From Acanthopleura granulata (lineage: Eukaryota > Mollusca > Polyplacophora > Chitonida > Chitonidae), in NCBI GenBank assembly GCA_016165875.1, contig JABBOT010000001.1, positions 37,813,011-37,877,010 on the forward strand: a stretch of DNA of 64,000 nt. Reading direction: 5' to 3'. Every line of letters begins with the position of its first letter. Position 1 is the first letter of the stretch. Below the pieces are notes generated by a model. It ran no database searches. It was not told the DNA's origin and worked only from the letters and a program-made list of their open reading frames with translations. A program made the position numbers and the translations under genes. Positions 1 to 10,774 of the stretch are shown one piece after another.

Positions 1-340
1 CTGACTAATTAGGAGAAATTGTCTCACCTACCTAATTCTATGGCATTGCGTTAGCGTTCGTTGGCGTAGAGATCACCTAGTATGCATCAGGGAATACCTC
101 TGGTATCCTTTACTGAAGTGTCAGTTTAGTTTATTTAATTATATACTTATTTCATTTGTGTATAGCATCATAATGAAGCAATTGTCTCTTATCAACGGCG
201 ATCCGCTAGATTTATGAGCCCATTGCCTTGACGTTTGCTCTAAATCTCACCTTGTACAACATTCAAACTTACGCTTGAAGGGTGTCAACCAAGCTTATGC
301 TGAAAATTAACCCTAAAATCAACGATGAACGCTAACTTAT

Positions 341-366
341 GAATCGATTGATTGATTGATTGATTA
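341..366. repeat. Simple repeat (GATT)n
   Basis: About five GATT units. Tails of this kind end several mollusc SINEs, but no SINE body is recognisable on either side. Confidence 0.7.
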
Positions 367-722
367 TATTGTGTTTCCTTAGTCGTACCTAACCACAGCA
401 GCCTTCTAGTGAAAGAAAGAACAAGTTGAAAGCTTTGCAAACTTTAACTTTGTGCAGTCAATAGAAGAAGGAAAAGACAGCCACTGGCGCAAAGCCGACA
501 CCGGAATTAGTTTTCGAGCTTAGACTTCAACTCGGACACTTAGACCAATGCATCATCTGAGCTAATGCGTCTGTCGACTCTATGAATATATGCATTGGAA
601 TGGAGTATTGATGTCTGATATATTCGCCCATCATAACCATTTCCTGTCACATTTCATTGATGGAGTGCTGCTTTCGTACACCTGTCACGCCTGCCACTTG
701 GTTGATGTAAGATGTAACCAGT

Positions 723-747
723 GCAGGGCAGGGCAGGGCAGGGCAGG
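723..747. repeat. Simple repeat (GGGCA)n
   Basis: Four to five near-perfect GGGCA pentamers in a row. Confidence 0.8.
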
Positions 748-2027
748 TCAGCAGTACAACTTGGAAAAGCCGTGTTTGCAACTTTGCATTAATGAACCAT
801 TAATGCACGGGCTTTACACTGGAGATACACAGCATAGCATATACACAGCATTTGCATACCGGAAAGTCGAGTGCAAAAGTTTCCGCGGTGTAGATTCCCT
901 ATACATACTGTTCAGTTATCGACTTTGTTTAATGGGAATCATAAAGACATTTTTTCCGTTTGTTTTCAAGAAATTTGATTTATTATGTGAGCGGACAATA
1001 TTCCATATAAGTTATCCAAAGACGACTTAGGTGCAGCCAGGTTATTGATACAGTATGTGACGGAATAAACCATGCACCAGGAACGCGACCTCACCACGAA
1101 CCAAAAGTTATCCAAAGTTAATACTGACCGCTAACTCTTCTACGGTTTTCACATCATGGGCTATCCATTCTCCGAAATATTTATAAAAACACATCTTGTA
1201 TCATGCTTTCTTAATTACAAACGTGTCCAGGATGTGTGAGATTTGATGAGCTGGTGCTGTTGGACGTTTGCTATACACCATATATACGCTAAAAGGAATT
1301 GAACACGTTGAGAGCAGGCCTGTATGTAACTCCAGATATAGACCTGTGGGATTCTTGTTCATGATCAGTGCTCTATTGACGTCCACCATTGAGGCCACGC
1401 ATTCACAGACTGAAACGCAGGTCTGAAAAGATGTAAATAAAAAGCTTCATCGTCTGGGGATCCCTTCATAGGGTCTGTGCAGACTTTGATTCCCATTCAA
1501 AAGCCCTGATAATGTTTGACCGCCTAGACTCAGCGGTTTAAACAGCCATTTAAATACCCCTGGCTGTAATTTGATATTTTTTTCTCTCGAAAGAATTCAA
1601 AGTTAAGAGCCTTTTTAGCCAAGCTCCTACAAGATTTGGCTCTCTCAGAGTTAAATATTTGACCATGTAACTGTGCCGGCCTGGGTTAATAATACCCAAG
1701 ACTGTGCTTCTATATATGTTACGAGTATGCCGGGGTGGACAGGGATTACTTATATAGAAACAGAAGTCTATTAATAGATTTGTGATAGAAATCAAGGCTT
1801 TTTGTTGAGAGAAGAAAACTTGTGACAAACAACACAGGACCATACAGGATAAACGATAATTATTGCATAGAAAGTACAGAAAACACAATTCTTGCGGGCA
1901 TATTAACTTGAAACACGAATAATGAGTTTGACCCTGTACATTCCTCCCTGTAATTTTGCAAAATACAAACTTACAGACATTATTATGTCAATTGACCATA
2001 TGACTTTATGTATGTGTGCAAAATTTT

Positions 2028-2184
2028 AGTCGTACCTGGGAAGGTCTGCCAGCAACCTGCGGATGGTTGTGGGTTTAACCTGGGCTCTACCCGATTACCT
2101 CCTACCATGATGCTGGCCGCCGTTGTATAAAAGAAATATTCTTGAGTAAGGCGTAAAACACCAATTAATTAAATAAACAAATAA
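2028..2184 (+). mobile_element. Meta/V-type SINE fragment, 5'-truncated
   Basis: The central motif AAGGTCTGCCAGCAACCTGC is followed by GCTGGCCGCCGT, ATTCTTGAGTA, GGCGTAAAACACCAAT and an A+T-rich TAAA-type tail, as in nine or more other copies in this window. The tRNA-related head is missing. Assignment to the mollusc Meta/V SINE group is from memory of its central domain. Confidence 0.75.
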
Positions 2185-3099
2185 GATTTTAGTCAGATTA
2201 GCAAACATTGCAACGTTTGTGTTTAATTTTTAAAACAATCATGGTCGTATTGCACTGAATGAACATGCCGTGAAATCCAGTGTTATTATTTTACAAAAAA
2301 GCTTTCACATCTTTTATATTTCAGCATCAAGTAGTGTATGCATGGAACCGTTTTATAAATGTGACAAAACACAAACTGAACAAAAAACTCAAACCCTGTA
2401 AGTGAGGTAATATGAAAGAGCGCTTAACATCAAGGCTGGGATTTAAAATGGGCCATATCGACGCTTTTTCTTTTCATTTTTTTTTTCTTAGGATTTTTCT
2501 TAATTGATGGACATGCCGGTCGCTATTATAGGGTATTAATCATCACCTCCTGCTGATCTTGTTTTTTGTTTTTTTTTGACAAAGCTAATGCGAATTTTTT
2601 CAAACATTTTTATCCCGATGACATGACAACGTGTCAAGCCAGGATGAATATGTAATCCAAATTTAATCGCGAAAATGCTGAAACCTGGAGAATTAAGTGT
2701 CAACAAGAATAGAAGTCGTAGAAAAAGGAATGGAAATTGGATGAGACGAAATGGTGTTGTCACATGAGTATGAATCAAACATGGTCCACGTGGGGCGCTC
2801 AGCACATGTCACGCACCTGTGTGTTATATGTGTCATTAACACTACGCATGTCTCAGTTGGCCTGCTTAGTGGCTGCCTATATTACTCCGTGGATTTCAGT
2901 ACCCATCCAGATTGAGTGAAAGAAAGGTTTACTGAATCCATATACAATGGGCTTTAGAGACAGTAATGAGAGAAAAACGTTCAGTGCTGAAATGCAAACC
3001 TCGTTCGTGAATAAGGGCTTTCAAGTTATTGTTCCATTTAGGTAAATAGATATACTTTCATTTCCCGAATGATTTACTTATAAAACTTATTTAATCATT
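2185..3099. other. No gene recognised
   Basis: No open frame with a recognisable domain and no repeat seen elsewhere in the window. Confidence 0.5.
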
Positions 3100-3240
3100 G
3101 TGCCGGGGCCCAGTCAAAGCTCCACGCCAAGTAGGTGCCTATATATTTATGAAACCCACTGACAAAACGGAAACCGCAGCCGAATAATGAATTCGAGCCC
3201 GTGACCTCACTGACCAGTGATCGATCGGCTTTGGGTGCTC
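3100..3240 (-). mobile_element. Possible tRNA-derived SINE head, reverse orientation
   Basis: Read on the minus strand, a stretch like GTCAGTGAGGTCACGGG runs into GGCTCGAATTC (about 3190-3200). That resembles a pol III B box (GGTTCGANTCC) preceded by tRNA-like sequence. The A box is poorly preserved and no tail was found, so this is tentative. Confidence 0.35.
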
Positions 3241-3369
3241 GAAGACATTTTTAAGCGAATGAACCAGCTAGTTACGGAATTAAATACAATCAATCTAAGT
3301 ATGTTTACTACAGTATACAGTTACAGACAGCTAAACATAAGGAATACCTACTCATACTTGTTGAAGTAT

Positions 3370-3514
3370 ATCTGTTTATTTATTTATTTATTTGATTGGT
3401 GTTTTACGCTGTACTCAAGAACATTCCACCTATACGACCAACCTTATGGTGGGAGGAAACCGAGCAGAGCCATGGGCAAACCCACGACCAACCGCAGGTT
3501 GCTGGCAGACGAAG
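3370..3514 (-). mobile_element. Meta/V-type SINE fragment, reverse orientation
   Basis: Starts with the complement of the TAAA tail (TTTATTTATTTATTTGATTGG), continues through the complement of GGCGTAAAACACC, and ends with the complement of the GGTCTGCCAGCAACCTGC core. The tRNA-like head is absent. Confidence 0.75.
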
Positions 3515-3597
3515 TACATGTATAGCTGTACCGTTGACTACACCTTAATAAAGAACAAACTTTTCTTTTTGACAAAATATACATATACATGTATGCG

Positions 3598-3812
3598 TGC
3601 TTGGGTTTTACGTCGTACGCAACAATTTTTCGGTCATATGACGACGAGCAGTCCTATAGCAGTCCTGTAGTTCCCTCCGCCTCCAACCCCCGACTTCTCT
3701 TGCTCTCATTATACTGAGTCACATTATACTGACACCGGGCCGACCGGTCCTGTTTCCTTGCTCTGTACATCTCAGTGCTGTGCGCCAAGCGAGTCGTTGG
3801 GCTGGGTATGAA
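3598..3812 (-). mobile_element. Second SINE/LINE tail family, reverse orientation
   Basis: The minus strand reads CGTCATATGACCG, AATTGTTGCGTACGACG, TAAAACCC. This is the same 3' signature as the plus-strand copy at about 38745-38968. The internal ACACCGGGCCGACC stretch is typical of dispersed mollusc repeats. No clear target-site duplication was found. Confidence 0.5.
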
Positions 3813-4047
3813 CAAGTATCAACAAATCTAATCACTGATCATAATTAATGGCTGAAGTTTGTGAAAGAAATTTCAAAAGAAAAGAAAGAGATGGACAGAA
3901 TAAATACAGTAGTTAACTCATCAAAGTCTTGCCTTTAAATTTGCCAAAAACAAAAACAACAACATATATTTCAAATTTACCTATATTATGACACGCGTTA
4001 TGCATGTATAGGTTGCTTACTCTTCATAGATTTCGTGTTCTTTTTGA

Positions 4048-4545
4048 ATGTTCATTTTTAGACTGGTCTGTATTGTCTACCACAATCTCTACCAACCTTT
4101 TTTACACACAACCTTAGCCGGCCATACCTTAAAATGCACCTCTTGCCGAAAATGGCATAAACTCTCACCTTCACTTAAATCCATTTCTCCAACATCACTA
4201 TTTAAAAGTAAATTAAAACAATTTCTTGTAGAAAATAGTTAACCTTTGTATTTCCCTCGCTCGCTTGACTATTTCATTCCATTATGTATATATGATATAC
4301 CTTTATCCTTTTATGTATGTGTGTTTGCGTGTGAATATATATACTTTCGCCGGTAGATTATCATCTGAATATTACTTGTATGCCGTTCTTCGATTATATT
4401 TATCCTGGGATAGAACAAGTTCACAGAGCTTTAATCTCGCCAATAACATGGATTATACAAACTTACATTCATTCTACATTTTATCTACTACTGTTTATAT
4501 TCATCATGTAAGGTTTGTTAAATACACTGGTGAATAAAGAATTGA
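4048..4545 (+). mobile_element. Non-LTR retrotransposon 3' remnant (end of reverse-transcriptase ORF plus 3' UTR)
   Basis: The open frame ending at 4242 finishes with WHKLSPSLKS and LFKSKLKQFL. This pattern ('W..LP..L...' then 'FK..LK..L') is typical of the C-terminal end of CR1/L2/Jockey-like reverse transcriptases. Nothing upstream resembles the catalytic RT domain, so the copy is strongly 5'-truncated and cannot encode an enzyme. The following 300 bp, ending near GAATAAAGAATTGAG, is probably its 3' UTR. The clade cannot be fixed from this much sequence, and no target duplication was found. Confidence 0.5.
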
Positions 4546-5035
4546 GAATTTCTGTGACATATCTGCATGCCAATTGACGTCAAACGCTGACGTGCGTGGT
4601 GCAAGAGACGGTGATTTCAAAATTGCAACAGATGACAAATAAATTACATGTAAACTGCTGTTTGTGTGCCACAACAGCGTCTAGTACTCTACAGGAACAA
4701 CATTTGTATCTTTTATATAAACGTGCATGCATTTTTCAATTTTTTTTCCCACAGCTTATTTATCCAAATATGCTGTTTGTATCATGTGCAACTTTACTTT
4801 TAAAGACCGAAATATTTTAATCATTTATGTTGACAAATTTAATTTTTTATCGGGAAAGTTTCATTTCCTACACATATAAACTGTTAATATTACGTGTGAT
4901 ACATAAAGCAAGTATAGGCCAAATGAACGGTATCGAAATCATAGTGAACGTGTCTTGGAGTCTCAAAATTAAAACGATAGGAAATATAAAGGTATTTACA
5001 TGTATTATAACTTAGAACGGGGAGAATGCTCAGAA
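4546..5035. other. AT-rich spacer, no gene recognised
   Basis: Short AT-rich frames only, downstream of the H1 gene on its strand. No polyadenylation signal on the minus strand close to the histone stem-loop was found. Confidence 0.5.
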
Positions 5036-5040
5036 GAAGT

Positions 5041-5050
5041 CTCTTTCGAG
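5041..5050 (-). promoter_or_regulatory. Candidate histone downstream element
   Basis: On the minus strand CTCGAAAGAG lies about 10 nt beyond the histone stem-loop. A purine-rich GAAAGA element here is where U7 snRNA pairs in metazoan histone pre-mRNAs. Position and composition fit; pairing with this species' U7 was not tested. Confidence 0.65.
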
Positions 5051-5059
5051 GAAATGGAT

Positions 5060-5075
5060 GGCCCTGAAAAGGGCC
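5060..5075 (-). terminator. Histone mRNA 3' stem-loop
   Basis: The minus strand reads GGCCCTTTTCAGGGCC, a 6-bp stem with a TTTC-containing 4-nt loop. It matches the conserved stem-loop of replication-dependent histone mRNAs, with the usual A-rich 5' flank. It lies about 29 nt after the H1 stop codon. In animals this structure binds SLBP and directs U7-dependent cleavage without polyadenylation. Confidence 0.95.
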
Positions 5076-5103
5076 TTTGGAAATAAGTCAGAAGTCTTCT
5101 TAT

Positions 5104-5670
5104 TTATCGGCGGGCTCTGGACTTCCCTTTGGCTTTGGGCCGGCGTGCTGCCTTCTTCGGAGACTTTCTCTTGGCCCTGGGCTTACGGGGCGGTTTTCTT
5201 ACAGCCTTCTTTTTGGGTGATCTCTTTCTTTTGAGCGACTTCCTCGCCGACTTCTTTGGGGATTTCCTTTTCTTTGTGGCAGATCTCTTTACCTTCTTCC
5301 GTGGGGATTTTCCTTTCTTTTTCGGAGATTTCCTTCCTTTCTTAGCCAGGGCTTTGCCGATGCGGAAAGACCCATTTGCTCCCTTTGCGTTGGCACTGCG
5401 TAGTAAGACTCCCTTCTCCACGCCTGTTCTCAGGGCGTTGCGTATACGGACGTTGACTTGTGATGGCTCGTTTCCCACATCGAAGTTGGCCAGGATATAC
5501 TGCAGGATCTTCTGACGCGAAGATCCCCCACGTTCCTTCAAGGCAGCAATGGCTGTGCGAATCATCTCTATATAGGGTGGATGGGTGGGTGGTGGCCGGG
5601 GCTCACGCTTCCTTTTCTGCACCGGAGCCGATCTAGGCGGACTGGCGGACCTCGAAGCAGGCGTCGACAT
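5104..5670 (-). CDS. Linker histone H1 / sperm protamine-like (PL-I type) protein
   Basis: A single uninterrupted 188-codon frame without introns encodes a linker histone. Residues about 30-105 form the H1/H5 winged-helix domain: HPPYIEMIRTAIAALKERGG, then SSRQKILQYI, a central NVRIRNALRTGVEKG and a terminal GANGSFRIG. Residues 106-188 are an extremely basic tail of K, R, S, P and A with no acidic residue, carrying five S-P-K/R-K motifs at S115, S122, S137, S151 and S170. Such motifs bind minor grooves and are phosphorylated in H1 and sperm-specific proteins. The N-terminal arm (1-29) is rich in S, P and R. Length is close to ordinary H1 (about 190-220). The ATG at 5670 is the first in frame and is followed directly by STPAS, normal for H1 after Met removal. 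A consensus histone stem-loop follows the stop. No core histone gene lies within this window, so this is a solitary copy here. The high arginine in the tail leaves open a sperm PL-I-like protein rather than a somatic H1; family membership is certain, tissue role is not. Confidence 0.95.
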   Translation of the reverse strand: MSTPASRSASPPRSAPVQKRKREPRPPPTHPPYIEMIRTAIAALKERGGSSRQKILQYILANFDVGNEPSQVNVRIRNALRTGVEKGVLLRSANAKGANGSFRIGKALAKKGRKSPKKKGKSPRKKVKRSATKKRKSPKKSARKSLKRKRSPKKKAVRKPPRKPRAKRKSPKKAARRPKAKGKSRARR

Positions 5671-5734
5671 AATGAAGGTTGGCTGATGTATCGATGAGAA
5701 ATGGCTGATAAAAATGATACATGAAACAAGCGTT

Positions 5735-5770
5735 CCACCCGTATATTGCTAGAGCGCGGACGTCAGCGAG
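5735..5770 (-). promoter_or_regulatory. Candidate H1 promoter: TATA-like box and CRE-like site
   Basis: On the minus strand AATATAC (about 5741-5747) lies roughly 72 nt upstream of the ATG. A palindromic GACGTC (5759-5764), as in CRE/ATF sites, sits just upstream of it. Spacing suits a TATA promoter with a short 5' UTR. No H1-specific AAACACA box or CCAAT box was recognised. Confidence 0.35.
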
Positions 5771-7991
5771 ATTCAACTACACGGTGCGCGTAGGACTATC
5801 GCTCGCTTCCACTTCTGTGCTTCTTTGGTCTGTCAAAAATGTGAATTTTCTGGCTAAAAGCTCTTTTCATGTTTGAAACTTACATTTAGTGCGAAGAAAG
5901 ATGATCGGAGATTAGGTTTATTGTCCCGTTATAGGACATAAATGCCTACAACAATAACAATGTGACGGTATCCGCGGTGTAATTATCGTTCAAGTCATTC
6001 AAATCATGTGAAAAGAATTTTACACGTTTATTTTGAAACGTTTTGCACACAACATGCCGGAATGTATTGACTTTACCATATCTAGACAACCTTTTGTAAC
6101 ACAGTTTGATGTTTTAGCACAGAAAAATTTGATTTAGTGTAAGAACGCCTAACCGTAGACTTTACACTGCCAGTCCAGCAGCCGTGCCAGCCATGCAAGA
6201 CTGCAGTCTGCGCTGAGCTGTACAGGCCCAGTGACGATGTCTCGAAGTTGAGTTGATAAAAAAAAAAAAAAAAAGCAGATAGCAGAATTTAAACTTCTGT
6301 TTGCCTTTATGACTCATTCATTACAGGTGTATAATTATAAGTGATGAAAGAAAGAAATGTAACACCAGACATGCACTGTACATGTAGCTACGTGTATGAT
6401 TCTGCACAGAGGCCAGTGAACACCGACAGTAAACCGCTTTTTGTACCAACTGAGCATACGAAACTGGCCATGCAAAATTCATGTTTGACTTCCAAACAGT
6501 ATCTGGAAATCTTATGTCATATTCCACTCAACCCCCTTTTTTTATAAGTATGACTGATTTATTTTTGTGAACAATGATCTATATGTATCGCTGGTTGGAT
6601 CACAGCCAGGAATTTATGGCTGTCAGCTTAATAAGATAGGAAGAAAAGAAAGAGAGAAAAAATTACCCCCCTAGTAATGTAAATAAGGATGGGCGCCCTA
6701 ACTATAAGGGCCTGTATGATGTCACGAATCTATGATCATAGGTCTAGGCCAGTATATGTCTAAGGAGGGAAATTTACAGAAAAATCACACGCTGACAAAT
6801 CATAAATTTGCTGTATAGGCACATACGGGTTTGTTACAACACTCCATGCATATGTAGCCTGCCTGTTCACAGGACACATAGCTACGGCATGGCTCCCCTA
6901 TTTATTAATTAACTTATTTATGTACGGATTATTTTTTTTATTTCTTTTCTTTTTTTTTTAGTTAAGCCACATGCATCTCTCGAAAGACAAATTACGCTTT
7001 CATCGCCAAATATATTGAGAAGCACAGCGATAATCTCTACCCATTCCCTAGGGCACATAGGTACAAAAATGGATACTAAAAAAGAAGTTTTCATTACACT
7101 ATGTTGCTGGCGTATGATGGGGGAAAATAAGATTTATCGATCTTGAATTACGAGTACAAAATCTGCTAACAGGCTATTATGTATGAGCCTATATACAAAG
7201 AATTTATACAGGTAAATAAATTTGGTTTTCGCATTAAGCCCCACGTATCGGTGACTTTACAAGATGGTATCTGTGTACGAACTTAGTGTATAAGTCTATA
7301 AATACAATAGCCTATATATATATATATGGTCACAGCATATATGAGAGAAAGACGTAGCCTGGTTAAAAAAAAGGGTAGTAATAATGAAAGAGAAAACTAA
7401 AGAATCTTTGTCATATATATTAATTGTTTCCCACCTTTATGAAAACCATGAGTACATAATTACGAACCCGCTGACGTAGAGTATATATGTTATATACATT
7501 CTATGCATGTATGTTATATTATTATATATATTAGATAAATTGCAGATTCAAACAAGCCAGAACCATAATGATACAGCTAGCTGGCGCTGCAGTTCTAACA
7601 AGTAAGCTAGCACAGCACATGCATTGTCACTGTGGATGGTGATCTCAAAGTTTAGCTATATCGATTTAAGACTCTTTACTCTCTAGGAATTTAAACCATG
7701 CCATTGGTATACCATTTATTAAGCTGAAATTTACATATAAAAGGTTTATTGCTGTAAGACAAGATCTGTAAACGCATATGCGCGCATGGTTATACCTTAT
7801 ATTCACCTTTCAAAATATTTATGGCACATCGCTTTTAACAGACTTCTAGAAATTTAGTTTATTCATAACACTTCTTTCTTAGCTGCTGTGGTCTACCTGT
7901 TATTTATATTTGGACGTTTTGTTTGAATTTGATGAAGTCACGTGCATGTAAGAGCTAAGGTGTATTTATTAAAACGAATGGCATACGCAAC
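5771..7991. other. No gene recognised
   Basis: AT-rich DNA with only short open frames, none showing a domain. It contains an A17 tract at 6258-6274 and several short TA repeats (for example near 7315-7327). The A17 tract is not preceded by a recognisable retroposon. Confidence 0.5.
6258..6274. repeat. Poly(A) tract
   Basis: Seventeen uninterrupted A residues on the plus strand. Confidence 0.9.
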
Positions 7992-8103
7992 TATGGAAGC
8001 CGATAGAGGACATCTCGCTGCCTCGCTCATTCGCTGCCTCGCCTAGCTCTGTTAGAATGGTCGAAACAGCGAGGTAGCGAGATGATCTCTATAGGCTTCC
8101 ATA
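7992..8103. mobile_element. Foldback hairpin element, about 112 bp
   Basis: Two 36-nt arms (7992-8027 and 8068-8103) are inverted complements with about four mismatches. They start TATGGAAGCC and end TTCCATA, around a 40-nt loop. The first arm and loop also contain a diverged direct repeat of CTCGCTGCCTCGC. Size and structure fit a small foldback MITE or a hairpin RNA source. No convincing target duplication is visible. Confidence 0.65.
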
Positions 8104-8449
8104 AATAACATGGGAATTACCGATGTATAGAAGTGGGTGAAGCTGTTACAGTGTCTCATACACGGCATAGCACCTGCATGTCTTTATTCAGTATTTTTTT
8201 GGGCCATAGACAATAGGCACTAGGTATTTATTTTTTACAAATTCCGCATATCCCCTGTGGAGAGGTACGCGTTCATAGCCAGATACTTTGACAATTTATA
8301 ATCCCCTTTGTGTAATGTAAGTATAAATTAGATGATACAGAAAGAAACTGTCCATTATTTGTGTGGGCTAATGGGTTGGTTATTTCCCTTTGAAACGACT
8401 TATCTCCCTTGATGGCAGGTCGTTGTCCTATATTTCAGTATAAAAGTTT

Positions 8450-8582
8450 GCTTGTTCATTGTTCGTTTTATGTCGTACTCAAAGATATTTCACTTACACA
8501 AGCTAGGTTTACTTATGAAGGGAGAAAAGCGGGCATAGCCTGGGGAGGACCCACGGGCATCCACATTTAGCTGACAGGCCAA
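8450..8582 (-). mobile_element. Old Meta/V-type SINE fragment, reverse orientation
   Basis: The complement of the SINE 3' half is recognisable (TTTTATGTCGTACTCAAAGATATTTC on the plus strand, in pieces), followed by a decayed CCCACG core. More diverged than other copies. Confidence 0.5.
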
Positions 8583-8856
8583 GCTCGCCATTTAAATTCC
8601 AAAGTGTGGTGGTTTACTATGTGCAATCAAGTTTCCTACACTGACAAAAATGATTGCATACATGAAACTTACCGCCGTCATGTAGAAGTGAAACATCTAT
8701 AGGCCTACTTTGTTTTTGGACTTTAAACAGAAACGAAATCACAAGGTAGGCCTATTACACACTTTGAAATTTCACTTTTATGTTTCATATGTATATAAAT
8801 AGGAAACAGTATGATGAGTGCATGCTGGGTGTACACCTGGTGCTGACGGGTTTGGA

Positions 8857-9032
8857 TGATTGATTTATTAATTGGATGGTGATTTGCACCGTTCTCATGA
8901 ATATTTCACTTATACGTACTAAGGCGGTCAGCATTATATTGGGAGAAAACCGGACAGGAAACCCGGTAGGAAACCGGGGGAAGCCCACGACCCTCCGCAT
9001 GTTGCTTGCAGACCTTCCCACCTACGAGGAGG
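8857..9032 (-). mobile_element. Meta/V-type SINE, reverse orientation
   Basis: The plus strand shows the complements of the TAAA tail, of ATTCTTGAGTA, of the GG-GGAAACC stretch and of GGTCTGCCAGCAACCTGC, ending in CTTCCCACCTACGAGG. It lies head-to-head with the next SINE. Confidence 0.7.
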
Positions 9033-9065
9033 CGTTTTAGGATATCAACCATATATAATAGGGGC

Positions 9066-9335
9066 CTTCGTTGCCGAAAAGTTAGCGTGCTAGTGCAGGA
9101 CAATCACTCATGAACCCTTTACAAGTGCGATCGCTATGAGTTTAAACTGAACTCTTCATGGCTTCCTCTCCTGTCGTACGTGAGAAGGTCTGCCAGCAAC
9201 CTGTGGATGGTTAATTCTCTGGGCTCTGCGCGTGGTCTCTCAGTTCACACCATGATGCTGTCCGCCGTCGTGTACAAGAGAAATACTTTGAGTATGGCGT
9301 AAAGCATCAGTCAAGTAACTAAGTAAGTAAATGAA
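9066..9335 (+). mobile_element. Meta/V-type SINE, near full length
   Basis: A decayed tRNA-like head (GCGTGCTAGTGC; ...GCTATGAGTTTAAACTG) is followed by GGCTTCCTCTCC, the GGTCTGCCAGCAACCTG core, GCCGTCGTG, GAGTATGGCGTAAAGCATCAG and an AAGTAAGTAAATG tail. It abuts the left edge of Array A. Confidence 0.75.
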
Positions 9336-10189
9336 GGGGAGAGGATTAATGTCTATCCTCTTTTAATGCGGAAACTTCTCTGACTAACGTAATTCGAACC
9401 GGAGCAGTGTGGCCTTTTTATTCCTGCAATAGCACACGGCGACGTTTTGAGAGCTAACTATCAGGTAGACCCTTTAAATAGAACAATCGTTCATTTTAAG
9501 AAAACAATGTCAGTTTCAGTCGCCATTGCGCGCGAAGAGATACCTCACTCTCCCATGTTTTGATGTTTCGAAACGAGCCCGAAGCGTAATCCATGTTGAT
9601 AGTTTTAAATGTGCACAAAAAAAATATATAAAAAAAATCAAGTGAGCGATTCATTGATTTATTGTATGGCGTCCTTCTTCAGGCTGACATGTTATGTCAC
9701 TCCAACGAAATCACCACAAGGCTATACTTTTGCCTTAACGCAGGCTGTTGTTTTAGAAAGAACGTCTTCTTTCATCACTTTAAGAGCTTTTCTATGAATC
9801 TGAGATCAAAAGCAGTAAAATGTAACAAAAAAACATAAAGAATATGCATGATCTGTCAACGCATGAAAAAGTGGCTCTGTTATACAGGGAGCTAACAAGT
9901 GCATGGGTCGCAGTTTATAGTCTAAATCTTGTCACGTGTCACACTGAGTAGCTTTGACCTGATTAAAGAGATGCATGGCCATGCCTCTGCGCAGTATTAC
10001 CACTCGAGCGACCTTTTTACAGCAGTTACAGTTACTCGTTTGAAGAAACACCAAAGCGTTGTCCTCGGTTGAAGTGGAAGTTTTATATTCGATCTGTATA
10101 TGGAATTTCCTCTATCTGTCAAATATGTAATAAGAAAAAAAAAATCGTTTGTATATGGGCCTACATCAGGGTGCTGCAAACGTAACGGG

Positions 10190-10500
10190 ATTTTCTTTCT
10201 TGAGCACAACTGAATCTGCGTTCAGTAACAGACCCCACAGGTTGAGGCGAACTATTACGCTATAACCTATGTAACATTCCTCCGTGTGTGAGCTCTATAA
10301 GCGTCACAAATGAGAGCTTTGTTTGTGAATGCCAGCCACAAGGAATGGGAGCTTTAGGATCATCAAACTCCAAAGATCGTGAAATGTGATTAGAAAAAGA
10401 CGGACGTAATGGCTCGACCTGATGGCGTGGGATAAATGGAAGAGCACAAATCTCTTTCACATGATAGCGGTTTGTCTGAGGTCTTGGCATGAAAACAGCG
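10190..10500. other. Block nearly identical to 26330-26640 (about 98 percent)
   Basis: Only about 6-8 differences over roughly 300 bp separate this block from its Array A partner, while the sequence on both sides differs by about a fifth. A 76-codon minus-strand frame (10260-10490) covers it. The differences within that frame all change the amino acid or create a stop, so protein conservation does not explain the identity. Recent gene conversion or a conserved non-coding function are the alternatives. Confidence 0.75.
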
Positions 10501-10774
10501 GTCGTTTTGTGGTAAGTGACGAGCTTCTGTTAAGATCGCCACCGCCGTGATGTGATGCGGCAATCAGACAAGGGTTTACTCGGAGGAAATGACCCGGATG
10601 TTCGTCTACAATCATTGAACGGGTAGAGAACGAATTAATGGTATACGTATCACTGCATGTCTCGCGTAGTTACAACAGATTGTTTCTTTGTATACAGACT
10701 ATTTAAAAAACTGCCTAAAAACTTTTCATTCATTGTATGCAAATCTTACAGGAAAAGCCATTTATACCTTGTAT

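Larger units (their letters stand above)
1..2027. other. Gene-poor flank, nothing recognised except short simple repeats
   Basis: Both strands contain frequent stops, and the longest open frame (590-1030, plus) has no recognisable domain. A GATT repeat lies at about 341-366, which may be the tail of an old SINE, and a GGGCA pentamer repeat at about 723-747. No RNA gene is visible. Confidence 0.6.

Noticed and set aside
590..1030. 146-codon plus-strand frame
   Set aside because: Contains the GGGCA repeat, has no domain and no supporting context.
5129..5515. 128-codon plus-strand frame opposite the H1 gene
   Set aside because: It is the antisense shadow of the basic H1 tail (F/L-rich mirror of K/R codons).
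10260..10490. Minus-strand frame conserved with 26423-26770 (about 70 shared codons, starts MPR.QTNRYHVKEI)
   Set aside because: All substitutions I could see between copies within the frame are replacement or stop changes, copy 1 has an in-frame TAA upstream, the two frames end at different places, and no domain is recognisable. Kept as a conserved DNA block, not as a gene.
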